Origin: Methylobacter sp. BlB1
GTDB lineage: Bacteria > Pseudomonadota > Gammaproteobacteria > Methylococcales > Methylomonadaceae
DNA: 49,150 nucleotides
Assembly: GCF_015476545.1 (NCBI RefSeq)
Contig: NZ_JADMKV010000032.1
Span: 1-49,150 of the forward strand
Reading direction: 5' to 3'
The translations under genes were made by a program, and so were the position numbers. How positions within the stretch are numbered: the stretch's first letter is position 1; each line of letters opens with the position of its first letter. Shown one piece after another: positions 14,938 to 24,944 of the stretch. A model generated the notes under the pieces. It saw nothing but the letters and a program-made list of their open reading frames with translations, did not search any database and had not been told where the DNA came from.

Positions 14938-15327
14938 ATGAGTTTACAAACAAAATTAATAGTAGCTGCCATAATGGGCAGTATAGTTAATAGCGTAAAT
15001 GGTTCGTCAATCTCAAGCGATCAATCCAGCGAGCCGACTTACATTAAGATGGCTGGTGTTGAAGCATTTGGCGTCAACACGTCAGATACACCTGAAGTCG
15101 ATACGCCTGATACACCAGACGTACCTGAAGTCGATACACCTGATACACCAGACGTGCCTGATGTTGACACACCTGATACACCAGACGTGCCTGATGTTGA
15201 CACACCTGATACACCAGACGTACCTGAAGTCGATACACCTAATACACCAGATGTACCTGATGTTGACACACCTGATACACCAGATATTCCTGAAGTTGAT
15301 ACACCTGACGTTGATACTTCCGATTAA
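14938..15327 (+). CDS. Secreted protein with acidic proline repeats
   Basis: 129 residues. The N-terminus KLIVAAIMGSIVNSVNG resembles a signal peptide with a short hydrophobic core. From residue 54 onward the protein consists of six near-perfect 11-residue units, VDTPDTPDVP[ED], then a shortened last unit. The repeat has no Lys, Arg or aromatic residues, is strongly acidic, and should be an extended rod. No enzyme domain is present. It may be a surface or secreted spacer, a calcium-binding or matrix protein, or a periplasmic tether. GAGAG lies eight bases before the ATG. The family is not recognised; similar D/T/P repeats occur in unrelated surface proteins. Confidence 0.6.
   Translation: MSLQTKLIVAAIMGSIVNSVNGSSISSDQSSEPTYIKMAGVEAFGVNTSDTPEVDTPDTPDVPEVDTPDTPDVPDVDTPDTPDVPDVDTPDTPDVPEVDTPNTPDVPDVDTPDTPDIPEVDTPDVDTSD
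15097..15294 (+). repeat. 33-bp coding tandem repeat, six units
   Basis: Six consecutive 33-base units encode VDTPDTPDVPE or close variants (one with N for D, one with I for V). The units differ mainly at synonymous positions, and the second and third are nearly identical, pointing to recent slippage or unequal exchange. Confidence 0.9.
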
Positions 15328-15990
15328 GCTGCCTAGTGTTTAAGCACGCCACCTTTCTATATTCGTCGGCGCATTTTGACGTACTACTGAAAAAACTCAA
15401 GGCTGGAACTATCGGAAATGGACATTGCTCCACTGATCTGCCAAAGATCAATTAATTTTTAAATTGATTTCTCAATATTGACAGGATCGCACCGTTGCCA
15501 CCCTGGTTTTTTCGTTTCTACATAGAGATATACCCCTGTATGGCGAAAAAACAGATAACCAATTTAATTTTTGCTCTGTCTCGGAATGACTTGATATACA
15601 TAAGATTATTGGAGCCATTCTTTATGCGAGCCTGATATTCAATGGCGGCAGGGTAATACATGGAATATATTTATTTATGTAACATCCTAAAATTCAGTTC
15701 GTTAAGCTCGCATTAAGTTTTCAAGATGAAAATATATTCAAATAATTCAGACTAAGAATAAATGAGTTATTTGAATACTTGAAACGTTTATTAAATAAAA
15801 CTGTTAGCGCCAGTTAATTGCCACAAAAGCGCATCAAAATTGACTGTATAAAACTCTGATCTATTATTTCTTAATAATATTGACGAGAAAAAGGTAAAGA
15901 TAGGCGCTGAAAGTGGACAACATTAAAAAATGCTTAACTTAATATATAAGTTATTTTTGTAACAATAATCTATAACAAGGAAAAAATAAT
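15328..15990. other. 663-bp AT-rich intergenic region
   Basis: No open frame of interest on either strand. The last 100 bases are very AT-rich and should contain the promoter of the lipoprotein gene; AAGGAAAA sits ten bases before its ATG. I see no repeat or RNA element that I can name. Confidence 0.4.
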
Positions 15991-16269
15991 ATGAAAAAAG
16001 TAATAAAATTATCAATGATTTCCCTGATTTTCAGCATGGTTACGGCTTGTGCGACTACTTCGGACGTTGAAAATTTACAGTCGCAAGTTGATGGCCTGAA
16101 TTCTAAAGTATCTCAAGCATCCGCTGATGCGGCTAACGCACAGACTGCAGCGGCTGATGCGGCTGCAAAGGCTGAAGCGGCTGAAGCCGCCGCTAATCGG
16201 GCAGCCGAATTAGCTCAAGATACCAATAACAAACTGGACAATAGGTTCAGAAGATCAATGATGAAATAA
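15991..16269 (+). CDS. Lpp/OprI-like alanine-rich outer-membrane lipoprotein
   Basis: 92 residues. Signal peptide with lipobox VTAC, so Cys20 would be lipid-modified. The mature part is an Ala-rich coiled coil (NLQSQVDGLNSKVSQASAD, AQTAAADAAAKAEAAEA) like Braun lipoprotein Lpp and Pseudomonas OprI. Lpp ends in Lys that joins the peptidoglycan; this protein also ends in RRSMMK with a terminal Lys. It probably anchors the outer membrane to the wall. It stands alone, with a strong ribosome site and a hairpin after the stop, as expected for an abundant monocistronic lipoprotein. Confidence 0.8.
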   Translation: MKKVIKLSMISLIFSMVTACATTSDVENLQSQVDGLNSKVSQASADAANAQTAAADAAAKAEAAEAAANRAAELAQDTNNKLDNRFRRSMMK

Positions 16270-16276
16270 ACCCTTG

Positions 16277-16303
16277 TCGCTGGAGCGGAAAATAGACCAG
16301 CGA
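16277..16303 (+). terminator. Hairpin after the lipoprotein gene
   Basis: TCGCTGG (16277-16283) pairs perfectly with CCAGCGA (16297-16303), eight bases after the stop codon. There is no clear T-run, so termination is likely but not certain. Confidence 0.5.
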
Positions 16304-17240
16304 GAAAACTCCTTGCTCTTTTGGAGTCAATTTCTGCCTATCTAAAGCTGTGACACGGCTTTAAAGGATTATTGATAAATATTATCAAAACTGACAGTCA
16401 ATAATATGTATGTTTTTGTTTTAAATGATGATTATTTTCAGTCGGTAAAAATTGGAGGCCGAAAAGGGAACCTATCGGACGCTGATTCCCATGCTTTAGA
16501 TAGGTTTTTTGTATTAATCACTATCAACAACAGTTATCATGTTAAGGCACTGAAAAATAGCAGTGCTTTAAGTTTTAGAGTATTGATAGGGCTTTAATCC
16601 TTTGGAATGCTCAACCGGACAGTGCTTCAGATGAGGCGGCAGCTGGCGTAGTCAAGCTATTGCTGGTTGTCTGGCTCTTCTGTCAGAGAAAATAGAGACA
16701 CTGACTAATGCACTGATGCGGATTATAAGAATAACTGATGAGGGTAGTGAATTGATTGCAACAAGTGTTTATATTTTAACGTGTGTTTTTACAACCTATG
16801 TCTTTTATAGAGCGCGTAAAAGCTAATTCGCTTTAGCTTGGGTTGTAAACAATATTCTACGCAGTCACATATGCGGATTTTGAAAAATAGCTAAATGCGC
16901 ACAATAGGCTCATAGCGTTAACAGTTTCTGTATCTGTGGCTGTGTAGATCATAACTTCCATGACTTTATTTTCGGCATTCAAGCGATACCGCTGTGCCAA
17001 TTTTTGATAACCTTCCTCGGTTAGCGAAACTGTCAATCTCAGGCGTATAGGCGAAGCGGCTTGATATCCAGCTAAATGATCTTTCTGATTTGATCAGAAA
17101 TGCCCGGGCCATGGGCTTCACGCCAAATGCTTTCGAAAGACATGGCGCGAAATTCGAGAGCGAACTGCAGATGGCGCGTATGCTTTGCGTTCGACTTTTT
17201 CAAGTTTTCAGGCGGTTTTTTACTCATAAAATTCTTTTTT
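16304..17240. other. Gene-poor region with decayed coding traces
   Basis: No intact gene is recognised. A 63-residue plus frame at 16406-16597 has no ribosome site or family. On the minus strand near 16910-17040 the words VSLTEEGYQKLAQRY, NAENKVMEVMIY look protein-like but have stops around them. A second minus frame at 17072-17323 is unrecognised. The stretch looks like old insertion debris. Confidence 0.3.
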
Positions 17241-17393
17241 ACGATCAATGCGCCAGAGCCGCCTATCATCGGCCATCTCAAATCCGGCTCCCGTCTGGCT
17301 GGAATCTTCCTCAAAAACTTCATCGGCGATCACATCAGCTTATTGATGGCGGCCGCAGCTAAATCTCTCGCCATATTGCTTGCCGGCCTTTGA
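17241..17393 (+). pseudogene. C-terminal remnant of an IS5-family transposase
   Basis: The plus frame reads EPPIIGHLKS, FLKNFIGDHISLLMAAAA and ends at a stop. IS5-type transposases end in EPxIGHLK, LKGxxGDxIN and LLAAAA in this order, containing the last catalytic Glu. Only about 50 codons remain; the upstream DNA does not continue in any frame. No terminal inverted repeat was found. Confidence 0.6.
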
Positions 17394-17588
17394 GGAATCC
17401 CGCGGAAATGATTCGACAATAGCTATGAAATCTTTTTTCAGAATCGACTAAATCCTGTCTATTTTAGCTGTCTTGAGTATTGTTTATGTTATGCTTGAGC
17501 TCCCTAAATCAGAGTAATGTAGTTATAGGCTAAGTAACGTCTAGTAATTACAATTTAGGCTAACTATTGAACGAGATATAAAGAGACA

Positions 17589-18092
17589 ATGAACATCAAA
17601 TATTATCAATTCTATCTGGGCGGCCTGATGGCAATCATAAGTGCAGGGGCAATAGCCGAGGAAAACGCGGCAACGGAAGACGCCTGTCGAAAAGCCGCCA
17701 ACGAGTCCGCAAAAGGCGAAATCGTCAAAATCGAATCGAAAAAGGTAATAGACGGCGGCGAGATTTATGAAATCGACCTTAAAGCGACCGACGGATCTCA
17801 ATGGGAATTTAAGTGCGATAAAACCAGTGGCAAAATAATCAAGAAGGAACAGGAATTGCCGAGCGCCGATCATTCGGCTTTCGCCGCCTTGAAAAAAATC
17901 GATGAAGCTGAAGCCCGTAAAATCGCTTTGACGCAATATACCGGCATAATTAACAAGGTTGCGTATGAAATTGAATCGGATGGCACCGCGGTTTACGAGA
18001 TTATCATCCAAACAGGAGACGGGCTTGAAATGGAAGTCGAAGTCGATGCGGCTACCGGCAAAATTATAGAAGCCGACGAAGACTCTGATTAA
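17589..18092 (+). CDS. Exported PepSY-domain protein
   Basis: 167 residues. Signal peptide about residues 1-24 ending AGAIAEE. Two PepSY-like units follow: the first around 28-85 (ANESAKGEIVKIESKKV, YEIDLKATDGSQWEF, TSGKIIKKEQ), the second around 100-165 (ARKIALTQYTGIINKVAYE, DGLEMEVEVDAATGKIIE). PepSY domains are small periplasmic modules often attached to proteases or redox proteins and thought to inhibit or sense. The protein is very acidic at its end (ADEDSD). AAGAGA precedes the ATG. It has no obvious partner gene next to it; the following gene is an unrelated membrane protein. Confidence 0.8.
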   Translation: MNIKYYQFYLGGLMAIISAGAIAEENAATEDACRKAANESAKGEIVKIESKKVIDGGEIYEIDLKATDGSQWEFKCDKTSGKIIKKEQELPSADHSAFAALKKIDEAEARKIALTQYTGIINKVAYEIESDGTAVYEIIIQTGDGLEMEVEVDAATGKIIEADEDSD

Positions 18093-18153
18093 AATGGCCG
18101 GCCGGGTTAGGCAATAGCCATAACCCGGCGTTGCTGCCCTGACTTGCCTGGTT

Positions 18154-18657
18154 ATGTCTATGACATACCCCATGTTTGGATGGCTTTTTGCATTTGCCGT
18201 TACTCTGCACAATGTGGAAGAGGCAATACTTTTGCCAAAATGGTCGATGCGTACCGGAAGATGGCATGCTCCGGTGGGCGAACTTGAATTCAGACTGGCT
18301 GTAGCAGTGCTTACGCTTCTCGCATATGGGGTTGCATATCTCTGCTCAATACAAGGGCCACAAACAGTTGCAGCTTATGCGCTAGCTGGCTACGCTTTGA
18401 CAATGTTGCTGAATGTTTTTTTTCCGCACGTGCTGGCGACAATTGTATTGCGAGAATATGCGCCTGGTACGGCAACAGCTTTATTATTCAATCTGCCTGT
18501 GTGCAGTGCATTACTGTATGTTGGGGTTCAGGATGGATATATCAATGTCGAAAAGCTTGCGTGGTTTGGCCCAGCGAGTGCTGCAGTCATTTTGGCGAGC
18601 ATACCGATACTGTTCTTGATTGGTCGAAAGTTGGTCGGTGCAGTAAAACATTCTTAA
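18154..18657 (+). CDS. HXXEE-family membrane protein
   Basis: 167 residues with four or five membrane helices. The family signature HNVEE (H-x-x-E-E) lies at residues 19-23 in TLHNVEEAILLPKW, and NVFFPHV later supplies the second conserved His. HXXEE proteins are small integral membrane proteins of unknown activity, suspected to be metal-dependent. An alternative ATG two codons later is possible; no strong ribosome site helps to choose. The 61-base gap after the PepSY gene may mean co-transcription. Confidence 0.7.
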   Translation: MSMTYPMFGWLFAFAVTLHNVEEAILLPKWSMRTGRWHAPVGELEFRLAVAVLTLLAYGVAYLCSIQGPQTVAAYALAGYALTMLLNVFFPHVLATIVLREYAPGTATALLFNLPVCSALLYVGVQDGYINVEKLAWFGPASAAVILASIPILFLIGRKLVGAVKHS

Positions 18658-18797
18658 TCCGAATCTGACGATATTTTCACTGTTCCCTTTAAAACAGCCA
18701 AAGACTTTTTGAGCAATTGCTTCTTCTTGCCGGTCGTAGCTTAAATAGATTCTGTTAGATTCTGCGATCGCCCAATTTAACTTGCCGGAGGTTTCGA

Positions 18798-19820
18798 ATG
18801 AGCATTCAAAGCGAATTACAAGCCACCATTGCCGATATGGTAGTCGAGGGTAAAGGCATCCTGGCGGCCGATGAGAGCCTGCCGACTATCGCCAAGCGTT
18901 TCAAGGCGGTCAATGTGGAATCGACCGAGGAGAAACGTCGCGCTTACCGCTCGTTGTTGCTGACTACGCTAGGTCTGGGCGAATTCATCAGCGGCGTGAT
19001 CCTGTTTGAAGAAACGCTGGGGCAGAAAACCGCTGACGGAAAACCTTTGCCGCAAGCTGCGGCCGAGCAGGGCGTTGTGCCCGGCATCAAAGTCGACAAA
19101 GGTACGATTCCGTTGGTCAATGCGTCGGGTGATCTGGTCACGCAAGGGCTGGACGGTCTGGCTGACCGGCTGACAGGATATAAAGAGCAGGGCGCGCGCT
19201 TCGCCAAATGGCGCGAGGTCTATCCGATTGCCGGACACAATCCGACAATGCTGGGCATAAAGACCAATGCCGAGGTGCTGGCCCGCTATGCGGCCATTTG
19301 CCAGTCGCTGGGCATCGTACCCATCGTGGAGCCGGAAGTGCTGCTGGACGGCGATCACACCATCGAGCGCTGCTTTGAAGTCACGGAAGCTGTTCAGCAT
19401 GCAGTCTTTCACGCCTTGCATCGACACCGCGTAGAACTGGAACATATCATACTGAAACCGAGCATGATCCTGCCGGGCAAGGATGCGCCGAAGAAAGCCG
19501 GCCCCGAGGAAATTGCCGAAAAAACGCTGGTGCAGTTGCGCCGGACCGTGCCGGCAGCCGTACCCAGCATTAATTTCCTGTCCGGCGGCCAGACGCCGGA
19601 AGAAGCGACCGCCAACCTGAATGCCATCAACGCGATGGCCGGCAATGCGCCCTGGCAGTTGAGCTTTTCCTATGCGCGGGCGCTGCAAGACCCGGTATTA
19701 AAGACTTGGCAGGGCAGGGCCGAAAATGCACAGGCAGCGCAGCAGGCGCTTTATAAACGCGCAAAACTGAACAGCGTGGCGCGCACCGGCAGTTATACTT
19801 CTGAGATGGAAAAGGATTAG
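18798..19820 (+). CDS. Class I fructose-bisphosphate aldolase
   Basis: 340 residues, the usual length. GGAGG precedes the ATG. Signature features of the animal/plant-type class I enzyme are present: GKGILAADESLPTIAKRF near the N-terminus, GVILFEETL, and the Schiff-base lysine Lys220 in IILKPSMILPGKD. It cleaves fructose 1,6-bisphosphate to two triose phosphates, or the reverse, without a metal. In methanotrophs using the ribulose monophosphate cycle, aldolase links hexose formation to triose recovery. The acetate kinase and phosphoketolase genes follow 170 bases later on the same strand, separated by repeat hairpins, so they are a functional block even if not one transcript. Confidence 0.93.
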   Translation: MSIQSELQATIADMVVEGKGILAADESLPTIAKRFKAVNVESTEEKRRAYRSLLLTTLGLGEFISGVILFEETLGQKTADGKPLPQAAAEQGVVPGIKVDKGTIPLVNASGDLVTQGLDGLADRLTGYKEQGARFAKWREVYPIAGHNPTMLGIKTNAEVLARYAAICQSLGIVPIVEPEVLLDGDHTIERCFEVTEAVQHAVFHALHRHRVELEHIILKPSMILPGKDAPKKAGPEEIAEKTLVQLRRTVPAAVPSINFLSGGQTPEEATANLNAINAMAGNAPWQLSFSYARALQDPVLKTWQGRAENAQAAQQALYKRAKLNSVARTGSYTSEMEKD

Positions 19821-19830
19821 CGGCTGGGGC

Positions 19831-19871
19831 TGTAGGGGTGAATTCACTTGTGCCCCTTGCGGGTATTCGCC
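19831..19871 (+). repeat. REP-like palindromic repeat, copy 1
   Basis: TGTAGGGGTGAATTCACTTG continues into TGCCCCTTGCGGGTATTCGC. The ends GTGAAT and ATTCGC, and inner GCC/GGG, can form a hairpin. Closely related units occur at 23581-23620 and, inverted, at 24945-24985. All are between genes. Confidence 0.65.
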
Positions 19872-19906
19872 TTCTGGGTGCTTGTGCCCTTTAGGGTGCC
19901 CACCCT

Positions 19907-19924
19907 GGGCGACTGAAGTCGCCC
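19907..19924. repeat. Perfect 8-bp hairpin GGGCGACT/AGTCGCCC
   Basis: GGGCGACT, two bases, AGTCGCCC. It follows REP copy 1 and the GC-rich words GGGTGCCCACCC. It may terminate the aldolase message or be part of the dispersed repeat. Confidence 0.5.
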
Positions 19925-19989
19925 CACAATGGGCAGCGCACAATCAGATAAACGCCTGTTCTCAAAATCAACAACAAAATGAACATCTT

Positions 19990-21159
19990 ATGCAGGAAGT
20001 CATAATCGTCATCAATGCCGGTTCATCGAGCATCAAGTTCGCCCTGTTCGCCGCCAACGGCAGCCAATACCCCGATATGCTGTATCGAGGGCAGATTTCC
20101 GGTATCGGCAGCGAGGCGCGGTTTACCGTTCAGGGCGATAGCCTCTCGCTGCCGATACGCGATCACCAGGAAGCCTTGCGCGTCCTGGTCGATTGGCTGG
20201 ACGCGCATGACGACGACTTGAGGCTGCTGGCCGTCGGGCATCGCATCGTGCATGGCGGCAGCCGATACGTCCGCCCGGCGCTGATCGATGAGGCCGTGAT
20301 GGCCGACCTCGAGGCGCTGGTTCCGCTGGCGCCGCTGCATCAACCGCATAATCTGAGTGCTATCCGCGCCCTGCGGCAACTGCATCCCGGCTTGGCTCAA
20401 GTGGCCTGTTTCGATACGGCCTTCCACCACACGATACCCGAGCTCGCCCACACGTTCGCGCTGCCGAAATCCCTGCATGAAGAGGGCGTGCGCCGCTATG
20501 GCTTCCACGGTCTGTCCTACGAATACATCGTCAACGTACTGCCGCAGCATTCGGAAGCCGAGGCCGGCGGGCGCATCGTGATCGCGCATTTAGGGCAGGG
20601 CGCGAGCATGTGCGCGGTCAAGAACCGGCAAAGCATCGCCACGACGATGACGTTCACGCCGCTGGACGGCCTGCCCATGGGCACGCGCTGCGGTTCCATT
20701 GATCCGGCCGTCGTGCTGTATCTGCTGCGTGAGAAAAACATGACGGCCGATGCCATTTCGGATCTGCTGCATCACCGGTCCGGCCTGGCTGGCTTGTCCG
20801 GCATCAGCGGCGACATGAAAACGCTGCTCGGCAGCGGCCACGCCGATGCCCACAAGGCTGTCGACATCTTCGTTTACCATATCTGCCGCGAGCTGGGCTC
20901 TCTGGCCGCGGCACTGGGCGGCCTCGATACGTTGATTTTTACCGCCGGCATCGGCGAACGCGCGGCCGTGATCCGCGACAAGGTCTGCAAGGGCGCCGCC
21001 TGGTTCGGCATCGACATCGACCCGGAAGCCAATCGCAACAATGCGGCGCGGATCAGCAGCGCGAGAAGCCCTGTCTCGGTCCGCGTGATTCCGACCAATG
21101 AAGAACAAATCATCGCGCATCATACCTATACCTTAACCAGCGGAGGCCATAATGAATAG
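19990..21159 (+). CDS. ackA: Acetate kinase
   Basis: 389 residues from the ATG at 19990; the longer open frame upstream translates the repeat region and is rejected. ASKHA-fold motifs of acetate kinases appear in order: [32 protein letters not shown] with the catalytic Asp, [30 protein letters not shown] and FTAGIGERA. It interconverts acetyl phosphate plus ADP and acetate plus ATP. The phosphoketolase gene starts inside its last codons (8-base overlap), so acetyl phosphate from that enzyme is directly used for ATP. This pairing is well known in methanotrophs and lactic bacteria. The ribosome site is weak. Confidence 0.93.
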   Translation: MQEVIIVINAGSSSIKFALFAANGSQYPDMLYRGQISGIGSEARFTVQGDSLSLPIRDHQEALRVLVDWLDAHDDDLRLLAVGHRIVHGGSRYVRPALIDEAVMADLEALVPLAPLHQPHNLSAIRALRQLHPGLAQVACFDTAFHHTIPELAHTFALPKSLHEEGVRRYGFHGLSYEYIVNVLPQHSEAEAGGRIVIAHLGQGASMCAVKNRQSIATTMTFTPLDGLPMGTRCGSIDPAVVLYLLREKNMTADAISDLLHHRSGLAGLSGISGDMKTLLGSGHADAHKAVDIFVYHICRELGSLAAALGGLDTLIFTAGIGERAAVIRDKVCKGAAWFGIDIDPEANRNNAARISSARSPVSVRVIPTNEEQIIAHHTYTLTSGGHNE

Positions 21160-23536
21160 CATTCAGGACCCATCGGTACTGCCCCTTTGCGAGCAGGAAG
21201 CCGCGCGCATCAACGCCTACTGGCGCGCGGCCAATTATCTGTCAGTCGGGCAGATTTACCTGCTTGACAATCCGCTGCTCAAAGAGCCGCTGCAACTGAA
21301 GCATGTCAAGCCGAGGCTGCTGGGCCATTGGGGCACCACGCCCGGCCTGAATTTCATCTATGTGCACTTCAACCGCGTGATCAAGGCGCGCGATCTCGAT
21401 GTCATCTATATCGCCGGCCCCGGCCACGGCGGGCCCGGACTGGTCGCCAATACCTATCTGGAAGGCAGCTATAGCGAGTTCTATCCCAATGTCTCCCAGG
21501 ATGCCGAAGGCATGCAGCGCCTGTTCAAACAGTTTTCGTTTCCGGGAGGCATTCCCAGCCATGCCGCGCCGGAGACGCCGGGCTCCATCCATGAAGGCGG
21601 CGAACTCGGCTATGCGCTATCCCATGCTTACGGGGCGGCGTTCGATAATCCCGATTTGCTGGTATGCTGCGTGGTCGGCGACGGCGAGGCCGAGACCGGA
21701 CCGCTGGCGACCAGCTGGCATTCCAACAAGTTTCTGAATCCCGAGCGCGACGGCGCGGTGCTGCCGATACTGCATCTGAACGGCTACAAGATCGCCAACC
21801 CAAGTTTTCTGGCGCGCATCGATAATGACGAACTGTGCGCTCTGTTCACCGGCTACGGCTACATGCCCTATTTTGTCGAGGGCGACGAACCTGAAATCAT
21901 GCATCAAAAAATGGCCGCTACGCTCGATGTCGTGCTCCAGGAAATCGCCGATATCCAGAAAGACGCGCGCACCAACGGCTATTCCGGACGCCCGCGCTGG
22001 CCGATGGTGATCCTGAGAACGCCGAAAGGCTGGACCGGCCCTGAAGTGGTGGATGGCGTGCCGGTCGAGAATACCTACCGCTCGCATCAGGTCCCGCTTG
22101 CCAAGCTGGCCGAGAACCCCGCGCATTTGAAAATGCTGGAACAGTGGCTGCGCAGTTACAAGCCGGAGGAATTATTTGACGACAATGGCACGCTGATCCA
22201 GGAGCTGGCGGATCTGGCTCCGAAAGGCGAGCGGCGCATGGGCGCCAATCCGCACGCCAACGGCGGTTTGCTGCTGCGGGATCTGAAAATGCCGGATTTT
22301 CGCGACTATGCGGTGAAGGTGAAAAATCCCGGCGCCGAATCGGCTGAATCGGTGCGCGTGATGGGCAAATTTCTCCGGGACATCATGAAAGCCAACGAGG
22401 ATCAGCGCAATTTTCGCATCATGGGGCCCGACGAGACGGCCTCGAATCGGCTCGATGCCGTGTATGAAGCTACCGACAAGGTTTTCACCGGCGAGATTAT
22501 CGCCACCGATGATCATCTGTCGGATGACGGCCGGGTCATGGAAGTGCTCAGCGAGCATCAATGCCAGGGCTGGCTGGAAGGCTATTTGCTGACCGGGCGT
22601 CATGGCCTGTTCTCCTGCTACGAGGCCTTCATCCATATCATCGATTCGATGTTCAACCAGCACGCCAAATGGCTCAAGGTCACCAAGGACATCCCGTGGC
22701 GCCGGTCCATCGCCTCGCTGAACTACCTGCTGACGTCGCACGTCTGGCGCCAGGACCACAACGGCTTCAGCCACCAGGATCCTGGCTTTATCGATCACGT
22801 CGTCAACAAGAAGGCCGAGGTGATCCGCGTCTACCTGCCGCCCGACGCCAACACTTTGCTCTGGGTGACCGACCACTGCCTGCGCAGCCGCAACCGGGTC
22901 AACGTCATCGTGGCCGGCAAGCAGCCGCAACTACAATACCTGGATATGAGCTCGGCCATCAAGCATTGCACGACCGGCATCGGCATCTGGGAATGGGCCA
23001 GCAACGACCGCAATACTGAGGCCGATGTGGTAATGGCCTGTGCCGGCGATATTCCGACACTGGAAACGCTGGCCGCCGTATCGCTTTTACGCGAGTTTTT
23101 CCCAGAGCTCAAAATCCGCGTCGTCAATGTTGTCAACCTGATGCGCCTGCAGCCGAGATCAGAACATCCGCACGGCCTGTCGGACAAGGATTTCGACTCG
23201 CTGTTCACGGACAGCAAGCCGGTTATCTTCGCCTATCACGGCTATCCGTGGCTGATCCACCGTCTGACTTATCGCCGGACCAACCATGAGAATCTGCATG
23301 TGCGCGGCTATAAGGAAGAAGGCACGACCACGACACCATTCGACATGGTCGTGCTCAATGAGATGGATCGGTTCCATCTGGTTATCGACGTTATCGACCG
23401 GGTACCGCACCTGCGCTATGTCGGCGCTCATGTGAAGCAGATCATGCGCGACAAGCTGATCGAGCATAAGGAATATATCATCGAGCACGGCGAGGACATG
23501 CCGGAGATTCGCAATTGGGCCTGGCCGGTTGGATGA
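21152..23536 (+). CDS. xfp: Xylulose-5-phosphate/fructose-6-phosphate phosphoketolase
   Basis: 794 residues, full family length. GCGGAGG lies nine bases before the ATG. Thiamine-diphosphate enzyme motifs are visible: [17 protein letters not shown] (89-105), [15 protein letters not shown] (147-161), and the cofactor-binding [11 protein letters not shown] (174-184). It splits xylulose 5-phosphate or fructose 6-phosphate with phosphate to give acetyl phosphate and a sugar phosphate, bypassing decarboxylation losses. Overlap with ackA indicates one operon. In methanotrophs this gives acetate and ATP under low oxygen or carbon overflow. Confidence 0.95.
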   Translation: MNSIQDPSVLPLCEQEAARINAYWRAANYLSVGQIYLLDNPLLKEPLQLKHVKPRLLGHWGTTPGLNFIYVHFNRVIKARDLDVIYIAGPGHGGPGLVANTYLEGSYSEFYPNVSQDAEGMQRLFKQFSFPGGIPSHAAPETPGSIHEGGELGYALSHAYGAAFDNPDLLVCCVVGDGEAETGPLATSWHSNKFLNPERDGAVLPILHLNGYKIANPSFLARIDNDELCALFTGYGYMPYFVEGDEPEIMHQKMAATLDVVLQEIADIQKDARTNGYSGRPRWPMVILRTPKGWTGPEVVDGVPVENTYRSHQVPLAKLAENPAHLKMLEQWLRSYKPEELFDDNGTLIQELADLAPKGERRMGANPHANGGLLLRDLKMPDFRDYAVKVKNPGAESAESVRVMGKFLRDIMKANEDQRNFRIMGPDETASNRLDAVYEATDKVFTGEIIATDDHLSDDGRVMEVLSEHQCQGWLEGYLLTGRHGLFSCYEAFIHIIDSMFNQHAKWLKVTKDIPWRRSIASLNYLLTSHVWRQDHNGFSHQDPGFIDHVVNKKAEVIRVYLPPDANTLLWVTDHCLRSRNRVNVIVAGKQPQLQYLDMSSAIKHCTTGIGIWEWASNDRNTEADVVMACAGDIPTLETLAAVSLLREFFPELKIRVVNVVNLMRLQPRSEHPHGLSDKDFDSLFTDSKPVIFAYHGYPWLIHRLTYRRTNHENLHVRGYKEEGTTTTPFDMVVLNEMDRFHLVIDVIDRVPHLRYVGAHVKQIMRDKLIEHKEYIIEHGEDMPEIRNWAWPVG

Positions 23537-23580
23537 GGGATAAGCCGTTGGAGATTTGCTTTAGCAGTGAGCATGAAACT

Positions 23581-23620
23581 TGTTGGTGCGAATTTACTTG
23601 TACCTTTTAGGGTATTCGCA
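23581..23620 (+). repeat. REP-like palindromic repeat, copy 2
   Basis: TGCGAAT (23587-23593) and ATTCGCA (23614-23620) form the outer stem; ACC and GGT the inner. TTTACTTGTACCTTTTAGGG aligns with copy 1. It lies after the xfp gene and before a divergent-family membrane gene. Confidence 0.6.
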
Positions 23621-23692
23621 TTGTACGGAAGTCCGCGCCTGTGCCGGAAAATCCAAGCGCTCTCGAGAAAGTTATAGAACACAGCAAAACTT

Positions 23693-24052
23693 ATGAAACA
23701 GAGCAGAAATAAACACCTCATTATCAAGCTAGTGACAATCGGTTTGCTGATCGCCGGTCTGAGCTATATTCTCCATCCGGGCCTGGGGCAGTTCAGTCTT
23801 ACTATCAATGGTCATCCGGTCGCCGAGCCCCTGGCCCGGCTAACGGCGATCCCGACCTTGCTGCTCACGCTGTTGTTTACCGGCTTGCTCGTGCTGTTGC
23901 TGTTTTTGGGCGTCGGCATGATGCTGTTCCTGGGCACATTGTTATTTGTAGCGCTGGGGATTTTCATCATAGCGCCTTATTTGTGGCCGGTGCTGGCTGT
24001 TATTTTTCTGGTCGTCATGCTCATGTCATTGGGTGGCGATAAACAGGTCTGA
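23693..24052 (+). CDS. Small hydrophobic membrane protein
   Basis: 119 residues. One membrane helix near the N-terminus (LVTIGLLIAGLSYIL), then a short polar loop (PGLGQFSLTINGHPVAEPL), then two or three helices rich in Leu and Val up to the end. No motif beyond hydrophobicity. It ends nine bases before the mtfA start, so the two may be expressed together. The family is not recognised. Confidence 0.65.
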   Translation: MKQSRNKHLIIKLVTIGLLIAGLSYILHPGLGQFSLTINGHPVAEPLARLTAIPTLLLTLLFTGLLVLLLFLGVGMMLFLGTLLFVALGIFIIAPYLWPVLAVIFLVVMLMSLGGDKQV

Positions 24053-24061
24053 TTTTTGCCG

Positions 24062-24873
24062 ATGAATATTCTTAGACGCGCACGGGTCCGGTACATCCTG
24101 CACCGCTACCCGATCAAGCATGACGTATGGGAGGCCGTCACAGCCAAGCTGGCCGTGTTGCAGGGACTGACTTCAGTCGAAAAAGCGCATCTGCGCGAAC
24201 TGAGCACATTGTTTCTGCATGACAAAAGGATTTACGGCGCGCAGGGTTTTGAGGTGAGCGAGGCGATGCGCATCCATGTAGCGGCCATAGCCTGTCTGCC
24301 GATTCTGCATTTGGGAATCGGGTTGTTTTCGCATGGAGCGATGTGGTGATTTACGCCGACGCTTTTCGGGTCAGCCGTGAGGAAGTTGACGAGATGGGCA
24401 TCGTCCATTATCAGGATAGGGTATTAAGTGGCGAATCGTGGTCGCGTGGGCCGGTGATCCTGTCCTGGCGCGATATCGAGCAGGACACTCAAAGAGGTTA
24501 TGAAGGACACAACGTGATCATTCATGAAATCGCGCACAAACTGGACATGCTGGACGGCAGCGCCAACGGCATACCGCCGCTGCATATGGCCATGCCCGTG
24601 CCGCCCTGGACCGATGCATTCAGCACGGCCTATGCCGCATTGAATCATCGCCTTGAACACCATCATGAGGTTTGTGTCGATCCGTATGCGGCAACCAGCC
24701 CTGCCGAGTTTTTCGCCGTGTTCAGCGAATACTTTTTCTGCGCGCCCGACATTCTGCATGCGCACTTCCGCGACGTATACCGGCAACTGCAACTTTATTA
24801 CCGGCAGGACCCGCTGAGCCGGATTCATACGGATAAAACAGCCGATCAGCCGGTTCATGAGGCCGCGGAGTAA
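24062..24873 (+). pseudogene. mtfA: MtfA-type zinc peptidase gene split by a frameshift
   Basis: Two frames together give an MtfA protein (E. coli MtfA is about 265 residues). The first part, from ATG 24062, ends CLPILHLGIGLFSHGAMW at a TGA near 24347. The second continues VVIYADAFRVSREE, then holds the zinc site HEIAHKLD and the conserved DPYAATSPAEFFAVFSEYFF. In E. coli MtfA the equivalent residues run straight through (CLPVLKLG, then VLIYP). One base lost (or two gained) near 24338-24345 explains the break. MtfA binds the glucose repressor Mlc and is a peptidase. It may be a true pseudogene, a sequencing error, or use frameshifting. Confidence 0.8.
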
Positions 24874-24944
24874 AGGGTTTGAATTCAGCTGTAGGATCGA
24901 ATTCATTCGACCCGAAACGCGGCTATTTTTTAAATGGGGTTAAG

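Noticed and set aside
15097-15294. Tandem repeat as a CRISPR or non-coding satellite
   Set aside because: All units stay in frame, with mostly synonymous changes, inside an expressed-looking gene.
16406-16597. 63-codon plus frame
   Set aside because: No ribosome site or recognisable sequence; isolated in a gene-poor region.
19882-19989. 36-residue N-terminal extension of acetate kinase
   Set aside because: It translates a REP-like repeat and hairpin; the family begins at the VINAGSSS strand after the ATG at 19990.
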